Positions 16,867 to 25,602 of a stretch of 60,857 nucleotides of DNA are shown piece after piece. The stretch is from contig JALVQN010000217.1 of the NCBI GenBank assembly GCA_027025555.1, positions 1-60,857 of the forward strand, given 5' to 3'. A model generated the notes under the pieces. It was not told the DNA's origin, did no database searches, and saw only the letters and a program-made list of their open reading frames with translations. Position numbers and translations under genes: made by a program. Every line of letters starts with the position of its first letter. Within the stretch, counting starts at the first letter, position 1. The stretch is from Desulfobacterales bacterium (lineage in GTDB: Bacteria > Desulfobacterota > Desulfobacteria > Desulfobacterales > UBA2156).

Positions 16867-19452
16867 ATGACCGAATCGAAAAGCAGCCTGAAATCCGAAG
16901 AAGAACTCCAGGAGATGATCGCCGAGACGGAGTCGGGCGCCCGAAACCCCACGGGTGCGATTTCAAAAAACGTGCTCTTTTTTGTACCGTTGGCCTGGAC
17001 CCTCTTTCAGCTCTGGTACGCCTCCCCCTTGCCTTTTGTCTTTAATTTCGCCGTATTCAACTCCACCGAGGCCCGGGCGATCCATCTTGCGTTTGCCATC
17101 TTCCTGGCTTTTACCGCCTACCCCACGTTCAAATCCTCCCCTCGAAGCTACATCCCTTTCCAGGACTGGGCCGTGGCCCTCATCGGCGCCTTTTGTTCCG
17201 CCTATCTTTTGATTTTTTACGAGGCCCTCTCCGCGCGTCCCGGAAACCCGACCCCCCTTGACTTAATTGTTGCGGTTGTGGGCCTGCTCGTGCTCCTGGA
17301 GGCCACGCGCCGCGCCCTGGGACCCCCCCTGATGGTGGTGGCCGGCGTCTTTATCATTTACACCTTTGCCGGGCCTTACATGCCGGATGTCATCGCCCAC
17401 AAGGGCGCCAGCCTCAACAAGGGAATGTCTCATTACTGGCTGTCCACCGAGGGGGTCTTCGGTGTGGCCCTGGGGGTTTCCACGGAGATGGTTTTCATGT
17501 TCGTCCTCTTCGGGGCGTTGCTGGAGGCCGCCGGTGCCGGCAACTACTTTATCCGGGTTGCTTTTGCGGGTCTCGGTCATCTGCGCGGCGGCCCGGCAAA
17601 GGCCGCCGTGGTCTCCTCCGGATTGACCGGGCTTGTTTCCGGGTCTTCCATCGCCAACGTGGTCACCACGGGCACCTTCACCATCCCGCTCATGAAGAAA
17701 GTGGGGTTTCCGCCTGAAAAAGCGGGTGCCGTGGAGGTGGCCTGCTCCACCAACGGCCAGTTGATGCCGCCCGTGATGGGGGCGGCGGCCTTTTTGATGG
17801 TGGAGTACGTGGGGATCTCCTACATCGAGGTGATCAAGCACGCTTTTCTGCCGGCTGTCATTTCCTACGTGGCCCTGGTGTACATCGTCCACCTGGAGGC
17901 GCTGAAGATGGGGCTTGAGGGTATGGAGAAGCGGCACACCAAGCCGCTGCCCAAAAGGCTCCTCGGGTTCGTCATGACCTTTCTTTTTTTGATCATCATG
18001 GGCGGGGCCACCTATTACGGCATCGGCTGGATCAAGACCGTGGCCGGCGGGGCCGCCATATACATTGTGAGCGTCCTGCTGGTGGCCGCTTACTTGCTCC
18101 TTCTTGCCTTTGCCTGCAGGGTGCCGGAGCTGGATACCAGCCATGAAATCAAGGAGCTCCCGGAAATGGGGCCCACCGCCCAGTCCGGATATTATTTCCT
18201 GCTGCCCGTGGTCGTCTTGATGTGGTGCTTGACGGTGGAGCGCCTTTCGCCCTCCCTTTCCGCTTTTTGGGCCACGGTCCTGCTGATTTTCATCGTCATT
18301 ACCCAGAGGCCCCTGAAGGGGTTTTTCCGCAAGGCCAAAGGGGAGATGTATTCGGTGAGACGGGGCTTTGAAGACCTGATCTCAGGCATGGTGGCCGGTG
18401 CCAGGAACATGATCGGCATCGGCGTGGCCACTTCCGCCGCCGGCATCGTGGTGGGCACCGTGACGCTCACCGGCATCGGTCTGGTGATGACCGAATTCGT
18501 GGAGTTCATCTCGGGCGGGAACCTGGTGTTGATTCTCCTTTTTACCGCCGTCATCAGCCTGATTTTGGGCATGGGCCTGCCCACCACGGCCAATTACATC
18601 GTGGTCTCCACCCTCATGGCCCCCGTCATCGTCAGTCTGGGCGCCAAAGCCGGTCTGATCGTGCCCCTGATCGCGGTCCACCTCTTTGTCTTTTTCTTCG
18701 GCATCCTGGCCGACGACACCCCACCGGTGGGCTTGGCGGCCTTTGCCGCGGCCGGAATCTCCGGAGGGGATCCCATCAAGACGGGCATCCAGGGGTTCGG
18801 CTACGACATTCGAACCGCGATCTTGCCGTTTATCTTCATTTTCAACAACGAACTGCTGCTCATCGGCGTGGGCACCTGGTATCACCTCCTCCTGGTGATC
18901 GCTTCCGCCGTGGTGGCCATGATGTTGTTCGGTGCGGCCACACAGGGGTATTTCTTGACGAAGAACCGGATCTGGGAGACCGCTGCCCTGTTGCTTGTGG
19001 CCTTCACCCTCTTGCGGCCCGGGTTTTGGTGGGACATGATTTACCCCCCCTTGCAGGAGGAGCCGGCGGCGAAGCTGGAAGAAATGGTGGCGGCCATGGA
19101 GCCCGGTTCCCAGTTGATCATCGAGGTCAAAGGGGAGGACATGAAAGGCAAGAAGTACACCAAGGCCGTGATGTTGAAGGTGGGCAGTGAAAAGACCGGG
19201 GCGGAAAGGCTGGCCGCCATCGGGATTGAGACGCGCCGTGAAAACGGGAAGATCCTGGTGGACAACGTGGTCTTTTCCAGCCCGGCGGAGAAAGCCGGCA
19301 TCGACTTTGATCAGGAGATCCTCAATATCAAAGTACCGAGCCAGCGACCGCCGAAGCAGTTGATGTTCATTCCGGCCGCCCTTCTCGGGGCCCTGGTCTG
19401 GTATGTCCAGCGCAACAGGCGCCAACGCCTGAAGACGGCGCCGGCTGCTTGA
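16867..19452 (+). CDS. TAXI-type fused TRAP transporter permease (4TM + 12TM)
   Basis: 861 residues with many hydrophobic helices. The small (DctQ-like) and large (DctM-like) membrane parts of TRAP transporters are fused, as usual for TAXI systems. Family segments include GSSIANVVTTGTFTIPLMKK, ACSTNGQLMPPVMGAAAF, LGMGLPTTANYIV and ADDTPPVGLAAFAAAGISGG. After the last helices (~residue 730) comes a soluble tail of about 130 residues, resembling the C-terminal extension of some TAXI permeases, then a final helix (MFIPAALLGALVWYV). It imports a carboxylate with Na+ or H+. Confidence 0.93.
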   Translation: MTESKSSLKSEEELQEMIAETESGARNPTGAISKNVLFFVPLAWTLFQLWYASPLPFVFNFAVFNSTEARAIHLAFAIFLAFTAYPTFKSSPRSYIPFQDWAVALIGAFCSAYLLIFYEALSARPGNPTPLDLIVAVVGLLVLLEATRRALGPPLMVVAGVFIIYTFAGPYMPDVIAHKGASLNKGMSHYWLSTEGVFGVALGVSTEMVFMFVLFGALLEAAGAGNYFIRVAFAGLGHLRGGPAKAAVVSSGLTGLVSGSSIANVVTTGTFTIPLMKKVGFPPEKAGAVEVACSTNGQLMPPVMGAAAFLMVEYVGISYIEVIKHAFLPAVISYVALVYIVHLEALKMGLEGMEKRHTKPLPKRLLGFVMTFLFLIIMGGATYYGIGWIKTVAGGAAIYIVSVLLVAAYLLLLAFACRVPELDTSHEIKELPEMGPTAQSGYYFLLPVVVLMWCLTVERLSPSLSAFWATVLLIFIVITQRPLKGFFRKAKGEMYSVRRGFEDLISGMVAGARNMIGIGVATSAAGIVVGTVTLTGIGLVMTEFVEFISGGNLVLILLFTAVISLILGMGLPTTANYIVVSTLMAPVIVSLGAKAGLIVPLIAVHLFVFFFGILADDTPPVGLAAFAAAGISGGDPIKTGIQGFGYDIRTAILPFIFIFNNELLLIGVGTWYHLLLVIASAVVAMMLFGAATQGYFLTKNRIWETAALLLVAFTLLRPGFWWDMIYPPLQEEPAAKLEEMVAAMEPGSQLIIEVKGEDMKGKKYTKAVMLKVGSEKTGAERLAAIGIETRRENGKILVDNVVFSSPAEKAGIDFDQEILNIKVPSQRPPKQLMFIPAALLGALVWYVQRNRRQRLKTAPAA

Positions 19453-19527
19453 CACTTCCAATACAGATATCGGCAAAACGGATCAAACGGATGAAAGGGA
19501 TTTCCACGAGGCCCTCAGGAGCATCTC

Positions 19528-19962
19528 ATGTTTAAAAAGATTCTTGTGCCCGTTGACATTGACTACCCGAAAACAGCAGCAGCCGTGTATCAAAAGGCCG
19601 CTGCCCTGGCTCAGATGAGCAATGCCGAAATCAGACTCCTCAGCGTGATGCCGGATTTCGGCATGCCCATTGTGGCGTCTTTTATTACGGAAGAAGTTCG
19701 GAAAGAGGCCCTGAAGCGATGCGAAACCTCCCTTCGGGCATTCATCAAAGACACGTGTGACCCATCCGTTTCTTATACCATCAGGACGGGAAAAAATTGG
19801 GAGCAGATCCTCAAAGCGGCCGATCGGTGGGGCGCGGACCTGATCGTGGTCTATCATAATCGACAGCGCGAGGTGAACGAGGTCTTCAGTCGTTCCTGCG
19901 CCCAGAGGGTGACCGATCATGCCTCATGTTCTGTTTTGAGGTTGCGCAATATCGAAGCCTGA
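19528..19962 (+). CDS. UspA-like universal stress protein
   Basis: 144 residues. The family start FKKILVPVDID and the alternating strand/helix pattern are clear. The usual C-terminal ATP-binding loop (G-x2-G-x9-G-S/T) is missing: the region reads VVYHNRQREVNEVFSRSC, with no glycines. This suggests the non-nucleotide-binding type. AGGAG lies seven bases before the ATG. USP genes often sit beside TRAP transporters and may modulate the permease. Confidence 0.85.
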   Translation: MFKKILVPVDIDYPKTAAAVYQKAAALAQMSNAEIRLLSVMPDFGMPIVASFITEEVRKEALKRCETSLRAFIKDTCDPSVSYTIRTGKNWEQILKAADRWGADLIVVYHNRQREVNEVFSRSCAQRVTDHASCSVLRLRNIEA

Positions 19963-20088
19963 ACTTCAGCGCCCCGCCAGGAAAGGGGTGCAAGCGGAAG
20001 GACGGTGCCGCCCGCCCGCCTTTCAAAGGGATGGAAAGAGCGTGCGATGTTTTCAACGAAAAGGCTTTCTAAATTGAAGGAGGAAACC

Positions 20089-21081
20089 ATGTCTGCCCGG
20101 ATACAGGGAGGAAGCATCCGTTTTTTCCGGTTTTTCCGCATGCTATGCCTGGCCGTGCTCGTGCTTTTGGGCGTGGCGTCCACCGGTGCAAGTGCCCTGG
20201 AGATCCTTTTTGGAACCGGCAAAAGCGGCACGTTTTCGCATTTTGTGGGGCGGGGCGTTTCCAGGATCATCAATCAGCAATCCCGGGATTTGGTCTGCAA
20301 AGTGGTACCTGCCTCGGATGCCGTTTACGCCCTGACCAACCTCCGCAGCGGATCATTGGATATTGCGCTCATCGATTCGCGCATGCTCTATGATGCGTTT
20401 CATCAAGGGGGCGCTTTCCGGTTTATGGATATCGGCTACAAAAACCTGAGAAGCCTTCTTCCTTTGTATGAAATGCCGTGGGCTCTGGTTGTGCGAAAGG
20501 ATGCAAAGATCGAGTCGTTGCGCGATTTGAAGGGGAAACGGATCAACATGGGGGCCCCGGCGTCACCGGAACGGATGGCCATGGAGGCCCTTTTTGAAGC
20601 GAAAAGCTGGACCCGGAAGGATTTTGGCCTCGTCGTGGAACTCCCTCCTTCCCAAGCCCAGGACACCCTGGCGTTCTGTCAGGGTGCGGTTCAGGCGATG
20701 GGGCTTCTCCAGGTCCATCCCAATGCATCCGTCAAAAAGCTGTTGCAGCGTTGCGATGCCGCTCTCATCGGGATCCCCCCCCAAGACATTGAAAAGGTGG
20801 TGACCCGGCATCCGGCTTTTTCACAAATGGAGATTGCCGGAAATACCTATCCTTTCCAGGCGGAAAGGATTCAAACCTTCGGAACACGGGGCATCCTGGT
20901 GACCTCTGAAGACCTGGATGAAGACGTCGTTTACCAAATCCTGAAGATCCTTTCCGGCAACGCGAAACGCCTGCAAGGGGTGCATCCCGCCCTTTCTCCG
21001 GCATCCCCCCAGGACATCCGGCAAAATTCCCTGGGCATCCCTTTCCATCCGGGGGTGGCCAAATACCTCTCGGAGCATTGA
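20089..21081 (+). CDS. Second TAXI-family TRAP transporter solute-binding protein
   Basis: 330 residues from ATG 20089, chosen because AAGGAGG lies five bases upstream; the frame stays open to 20005. A signal peptide (MLCLAVLVLLGVASTGASA) precedes the TAXI domain (EILFGTGKSGTFSHFVGRGV, LKGKRINMGAPASPERMAME). It shares the domain plan of the first binding protein but is clearly diverged, so it may bring a second substrate to the same permease or act as a sensor. Confidence 0.88.
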   Translation: MSARIQGGSIRFFRFFRMLCLAVLVLLGVASTGASALEILFGTGKSGTFSHFVGRGVSRIINQQSRDLVCKVVPASDAVYALTNLRSGSLDIALIDSRMLYDAFHQGGAFRFMDIGYKNLRSLLPLYEMPWALVVRKDAKIESLRDLKGKRINMGAPASPERMAMEALFEAKSWTRKDFGLVVELPPSQAQDTLAFCQGAVQAMGLLQVHPNASVKKLLQRCDAALIGIPPQDIEKVVTRHPAFSQMEIAGNTYPFQAERIQTFGTRGILVTSEDLDEDVVYQILKILSGNAKRLQGVHPALSPASPQDIRQNSLGIPFHPGVAKYLSEH

Positions 21082-21094
21082 ATCGGAAAGATCC

Positions 21095-21319
21095 ATGGAA
21101 AAAGCACAGAAACGGATCCTCGACCTGGAAGGAGTGAACGCCCTCAACGCGAAAGGCTGTCCGGCCTGCGGCAAGAAATTTTCCCTGGGGGATACCGTGG
21201 TGCTGGCCTGCGGCGCATGGGAAGGTCCCCCCCGATATATCCACGAAAGTGAAGCGGTCTATGACCCCAAAAGCCGCACTTACGTGGAGCGGCGCTGTTA
21301 TGAGGCCTCCTTAACGTGA
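21095..21319 (+). CDS. Small cysteine-containing conserved-looking protein, function unknown
   Basis: 74 residues starting 14 bases after the second TAXI gene. CPACGKKF near residue 22 and two later cysteines (VLACGAW, RRCYEA) suggest one zinc site. Its end overlaps the 3' end of amrS by nine bases, tail to tail. The ribosome-binding site is weak (GGAAAGA). Confidence 0.5.
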   Translation: MEKAQKRILDLEGVNALNAKGCPACGKKFSLGDTVVLACGAWEGPPRYIHESEAVYDPKSRTYVERRCYEASLT

Positions 21320-22351
21320 GGGGCTGTTTTGGGATGTTTCCCACACCCCTTCGATGACGGTTTGGCATTGGGGACACCGGCCGGCATCAAGAACGTTTCT
21401 TTCGACCCTGAAACCCCATCGGTCGATCAGCAGCATCTTGCAGGTCGGGCAAAAAGTCTTTTCACCGTCTTGGCCCGGGACATTGCCCAGATAAACGTAT
21501 TTCAACCCCGCCTCCTGGCCGATACGGCGGGCGGTCGTGAGACTTTGGATCGGGGTGACGGGCCGGTCCGTCAACCGGTACGTGGGATGAAACCGGCTGA
21601 CGTGCCACGGCGTTTCCGGGCCCAGGGAGTCGACTAGAAAAGCGGTCAAGTCCTTTAATTGGCCGGGATCGTCGTTGAGCCCCGGGATCAACAGGGTGGT
21701 CACTTCCACAAAGATTCCCAGGGATTTCATGTGGACCAGGGACGCTTTCACCGGTTCCAGCCTGGCGCCGCATTGCTTTTTGTAGAAACCATCACGGAAC
21801 GCCTTGAGATCCACGTTGGCTGCATCCAGATAGGGATGGATTTTGTCCAGTGCGTCCCGGGTCATGTATCCGTTGGTCACAAAGACGTTTTTCAGGCCCC
21901 TGGCATGGGCGCGGCGGGCCGTGTCAAGGGCGAATTCGAAGTAAACGGTGGGTTCCGTATACGTATAAGAGATGCTGGCACAGTGGTGGCGCAGGGCGGC
22001 TTCCACAACGGCCTCGGGCGTGGCATCCTCCCCCAGGATCCGGCCGTCCCCCTTTGCGGGCAGTTGGGAGATGTCCGCATTCTGGCAGAAATCACACCGG
22101 AAGTTGCAGCCGACGGTGGCGATGGAATAAGAAAGACTTTGGGGTAGAAAATGAAAAAGCGGTTTTTTTTCTATGGGATCCACGTGCCGGGCAATCAGCT
22201 TGCCGTAAACCAGGGTCTCCAGCACACCGGATCGGTTTTCCCGGACGGCGCAGATTCCACGGCGCCCTTCCGGGATGAGGCAGCGATGGCTGCAAAGAAG
22301 GCATCGCACCGATGCCGGGTCTTTCGCTTTTTCGTATAAAATCGCTTCCAT
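21311..22351 (-). CDS. amrS: AmmeMemoRadiSam-type radical SAM enzyme (AmrS-like)
   Basis: 346 residues. The radical SAM cluster motif is GCNFRCDFCQN (C82/C86/C89). An N-terminal cysteine set (C17, C20, C24, C34 in the CLLCSHRC region) and a C-terminal zinc-ribbon pair (CPTC then CPQC) match the AmrS family rather than plain pyruvate-formate-lyase activase. AmrS genes usually accompany AmmeA and MEMO1 homologues; neither is in this window. Substrate unknown. It may be co-transcribed with the methyltransferase, whose stop lies four bases upstream. Confidence 0.85.
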   Translation of the reverse strand: MEAILYEKAKDPASVRCLLCSHRCLIPEGRRGICAVRENRSGVLETLVYGKLIARHVDPIEKKPLFHFLPQSLSYSIATVGCNFRCDFCQNADISQLPAKGDGRILGEDATPEAVVEAALRHHCASISYTYTEPTVYFEFALDTARRAHARGLKNVFVTNGYMTRDALDKIHPYLDAANVDLKAFRDGFYKKQCGARLEPVKASLVHMKSLGIFVEVTTLLIPGLNDDPGQLKDLTAFLVDSLGPETPWHVSRFHPTYRLTDRPVTPIQSLTTARRIGQEAGLKYVYLGNVPGQDGEKTFCPTCKMLLIDRWGFRVERNVLDAGRCPQCQTVIEGVWETSQNSPSR

Positions 22352-22354
22352 GGC

Positions 22355-23101
22355 TCATCCTGCCAGCGGTGTAACGGAATGCTTGGGCCCGTATTCCAGA
22401 GGCAGGAGGCGGGTTGTGAAACGGGGCGTCAGGCTCACGGCAACGGCTGCAAATGCGCCGAAGGGACATCGCTGCATGACCCGGGAGGCCTCAATTTTCC
22501 CGGTGATCCGACTCCCCAAGACCGGAAAGCGGCATGCCGTCCGCCAGGAAACAGGGACTTCCCCCAGCAGGGAAAAGGTCATCCGCTTGATTTCCCACAC
22601 GCTGAAAAAACGGGCCCGGTTGTAGATGCTGGGGCTGAACATGCCTTTGATACGCCGTTTTACCCCCTTAAGGGCGTAACGATTCAAAATCCCCAGGATC
22701 ACACGGTCCTTGGCCACCCGAAACGCTTCTTCAAGGGCCTTTTGGGGATGATCCACAAATTCCAAGGTGGTGATCAGCGAGGCGTAATGGAAGGCATTGT
22801 CCTCAAAGGGAAGATCTTCGGCGATGCCCCGATGGAGATCCACCCGGTTTCCCAGCCTGTTGCGGGCCGCATCCAGCATGTAGGGCGAGGGATCGAGGCC
22901 CGTGACAAGGAGCTTTGCCTTTAAGAAGGCCGACAGGTGGAATCCGATACCGCAGCCGATGTCAAGGAGTCTTTCCCCGGAAAAGGGCCGGAGTAAATCA
23001 AGGAGAAGCTGCGTTTGGTGCTCCAGCGTGGCCCGATTTTTTGGATCTGAAAGCCAATCCTCATACGCCCGCGTATCCTTGAAGTCAAAGACATACCCCA
23101 T
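22355..23101 (-). CDS. Class I SAM-dependent methyltransferase
   Basis: 248 residues with the Rossmann-type SAM-binding loop LLDIGCGIGFH (near residue 45), VTGLDPSPYMLDAA and a downstream ITTLEFVDHPQKAL segment, typical of the UbiE/methyltransferase-11 family. The substrate cannot be told. No clear ribosome-binding site is visible. It is followed directly by amrS. Confidence 0.85.
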   Translation of the reverse strand: MGYVFDFKDTRAYEDWLSDPKNRATLEHQTQLLLDLLRPFSGERLLDIGCGIGFHLSAFLKAKLLVTGLDPSPYMLDAARNRLGNRVDLHRGIAEDLPFEDNAFHYASLITTLEFVDHPQKALEEAFRVAKDRVILGILNRYALKGVKRRIKGMFSPSIYNRARFFSVWEIKRMTFSLLGEVPVSWRTACRFPVLGSRITGKIEASRVMQRCPFGAFAAVAVSLTPRFTTRLLPLEYGPKHSVTPLAG

Positions 23102-23198
23102 ATTTCATGTTTAAGGAAAAGAGCCGCTTTTTTCAATAAGAAAAAGGCAGTTTCCCGTGCCGGAGGAAACCGGTCGGTTCCAGCCCTGCGGTTTTTAA

Positions 23199-23229
23199 TT
23201 GACAAGCAAAGGGGCTGATCCGCTAAGAT
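23199..23229 (+). promoter_or_regulatory. Candidate promoter for the HEAT-repeat gene
   Basis: TTGACA (23199-23204) and TAAGAT (23224-23229) stand 19 bases apart, about 135 bases before the gene. The spacer is longer than ideal. Confidence 0.35.
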
Positions 23230-23366
23230 GCACCACCGGTTTCAAGAACCGACCCGGCGATCTTTCCCGCTGCAGGGAGAAGGGATCGCCGGCCCGACCC
23301 ATTTTCGGCAATGGCGGGGCGCCCATGCACATGCCGAAGCGGCCTTGAAGGAAGAAGCGGTTTTTC

Positions 23367-25595
23367 ATGAAAAAAGGAAGAGGATCCGGCCCTGGAAAGG
23401 GGTGCCAGAGGCGGCATCGCGCCTGTTTTAAGAAGCCCCCGTTTTCAGGGATCCCCCTTTTTCCCGGCGTCTTTTTATTTTGCCTTTCCCATTTTCTGGG
23501 GATGCAGGGGTGCGCGCCCGTGGCCCGCCGGGCCGTTCTCAAGCTCAGGGACCCCGACCCTGAAGTCCGGATGGCCGCAGCCCAGACCTTGGGAAAAACC
23601 CGGGATCCCCGGTGGATGGCCGCCCTGAAGGCATTGTTGACGGATCCGGATCCGGAGGTGGTTCAAAGCGGGATCGCGGCCCTGGAAAAAATCGGGGATC
23701 CGCAAGCCGTGGGATCCTTGATTTCCCTGTTGAATCATAGGGATCCCGGTGTACGGTATTTGGCGGAAAAGGCCCTTCTGGGATTCGGACCCGAGGCGGT
23801 TTCCCCCCTGATCGCTTCTCTCGCCCATCCCGATGTCCACATTCAAGAAGCCTCTGCCCGGATCCTCGGAAAAATCAAGGACCCTTCGGCGGTCTTTCCC
23901 TTGATTGCGGCCTTTCAGGCGCCTTTTGCGGATCGGGTCCGGATCGCCGCAGCCGTTGCCCTGGGGGACTTGGGAGACGCGCGGGCTGTGGCGCCCCTCA
24001 TGGAGGCCCTTTATGAAAAAACGTCTCCGGCGTTGCATGAGGTTCCCCGCGCCCTGGCGAAACTCGGCGCTTGCGCTGTTTCCCCCCTGATTCAGGCCCT
24101 GGGGGACGCCGATGGTCAGGTGTCCCGAATGGCCATGGCCGCATTGGGAGAAATCGGAGATGCGCGTGCCATCCCACCGTTGATCGGGCGGCTCAAAAGT
24201 GATGCCCCTTTCATGAGCCGCGCAGCCGCCGATGCCCTTGTGGAAATCGGAGAAGCCTCGGTGTTGCCCCTTATGTCCGTGGCCTCGGAAAAAGGAAAGG
24301 CGCGACAGAGAGCCCTTGATACCCTGATCCGAATCGGCGCAGACGGCGTGGCCCCTTTGCTTGAAGGACTCCAGTCCGATCCTGCCCGGTACGAAGCCGT
24401 GGCGCTGGCGGTTTTGCCTGAAATAGGGACGCCGGCGGCCGAGGCTGTGGCAGCCCTTTGGAAAGCGCCGGATTCTTCTGGAAACGATTTATGGGGGAGG
24501 CTCCTTTTGGCCATGGGCCCGCCGGCCGTGCCGTTTTTGGTGGAAGCCTTAAAGGGCCGGGACCTGCACCTTGCCCTCCAAGGCGCCAGGATCCTCGGGA
24601 AGATGGGCGATGAAAGGGGGGTTGCGCCCTTGATGGAGGCCCTGGCATCCGACGAGCCGGTCCTGCAGGCCGTTTCCGCCAAGGCCCTGGCGGATATGGG
24701 CGAGCCCGCCGTTTCCGCCTTGGTTTCCGTCCTGGCCGACCCGGAGTTTTCAGCCCAGGGCATGGTCCGGGCCGTTTTAAAAGAAATGGGTGCCCCTGCG
24801 GCGGAGCCCTTGATCCGGGTGCTGAACAGCGATGATGCCTTGTTGGTGAAAAGGGCGGCGGCGATTCTGGTGGAAATGGAATCGGCGGCCGTGCCGGCCT
24901 TGATCCGGCACCTGTCGGATCCCGACCTTGCCGTGCAGCGCCACTGCGCCGAGATCCTTGTTGAAATCGGAGCGCCCGCCGTGTCTTATGTGACCGAGAT
25001 CGTGGACAGGGCGGATCCGGGGCGCCTCTGGCTTGCGGTGAAAATTCTCGGAGAAATGGGCGACCCCAGGGCGGTGGAGGCTTTGACGGCCGTAAGTGAC
25101 CATCCGGACCCGAAGGTCCGATACTTTGTCGTGGAGGCTCTGGGAAGGCTCAGAGATCCGGCGGCGATTCCCGTCTTGGTGGCTGCCCTGAAAGATCCGA
25201 GAATGAAATTTCATGCAGCAGCGGCGCTTGCCGGACTGGGGTGGCGACCAAAGACTCCCTCTGAAAGGCTCTATTTTACATCGGCCTCAAAAGACGGCGG
25301 GATCTCCGCCTCCCAAAAAGCGGCGTTCCGGGCCCGGTTATGGTCTGATCTGGAAAAAAAGCCTTTTCCCGAAAAGGCCTGTGCCTTTCATGCACTTTTG
25401 AATCTTTTCGGGGAACCGGTCGCTTCTGAATTGGCCCGATTCTTGGAAAGGCAAGGCTCTTTGAAAATGGCAAGGCTTTTCATCGAATCAGGCCTCGGCC
25501 CCCTTGTGGAATCGGGCCTTGATTGGCTCGCACGCAACATCCCCCAAGCCTTTTATGACGATCCCGAGGCCTGGTTGAGGCCCCTTGCCCCTTGA
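23367..25595 (+). CDS. Long HEAT-repeat (PBS-lyase type) protein, possibly exported
   Basis: 742 residues. From ~residue 55 to ~640 it is made of HEAT/PBS-lyase-type repeats, about 30 residues each, with units such as GDPQAVGSLISLL, GDARAIPPLIGRL and GAPAAEPLIRVL. These form a solenoid for protein binding. The N terminus is basic, then hydrophobic (FPGVFLFCLSHFLGMQGC), resembling a signal or lipoprotein signal ending at Cys49, though MQGC is a poor lipobox. The last ~100 residues are not repeat-like. GAAGGAAG precedes the ATG. Partner unknown. Confidence 0.8.
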   Translation: MKKGRGSGPGKGCQRRHRACFKKPPFSGIPLFPGVFLFCLSHFLGMQGCAPVARRAVLKLRDPDPEVRMAAAQTLGKTRDPRWMAALKALLTDPDPEVVQSGIAALEKIGDPQAVGSLISLLNHRDPGVRYLAEKALLGFGPEAVSPLIASLAHPDVHIQEASARILGKIKDPSAVFPLIAAFQAPFADRVRIAAAVALGDLGDARAVAPLMEALYEKTSPALHEVPRALAKLGACAVSPLIQALGDADGQVSRMAMAALGEIGDARAIPPLIGRLKSDAPFMSRAAADALVEIGEASVLPLMSVASEKGKARQRALDTLIRIGADGVAPLLEGLQSDPARYEAVALAVLPEIGTPAAEAVAALWKAPDSSGNDLWGRLLLAMGPPAVPFLVEALKGRDLHLALQGARILGKMGDERGVAPLMEALASDEPVLQAVSAKALADMGEPAVSALVSVLADPEFSAQGMVRAVLKEMGAPAAEPLIRVLNSDDALLVKRAAAILVEMESAAVPALIRHLSDPDLAVQRHCAEILVEIGAPAVSYVTEIVDRADPGRLWLAVKILGEMGDPRAVEALTAVSDHPDPKVRYFVVEALGRLRDPAAIPVLVAALKDPRMKFHAAAALAGLGWRPKTPSERLYFTSASKDGGISASQKAAFRARLWSDLEKKPFPEKACAFHALLNLFGEPVASELARFLERQGSLKMARLFIESGLGPLVESGLDWLARNIPQAFYDDPEAWLRPLAP

Positions 25596-25602
25596 TGCGG
25601 GA

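Noticed and set aside
23600-25200. Repeated GATCC-type words in the HEAT gene as a DNA repeat array
   Set aside because: The similarity comes from protein-level HEAT repeats; the DNA spacing is irregular and not CRISPR-like.
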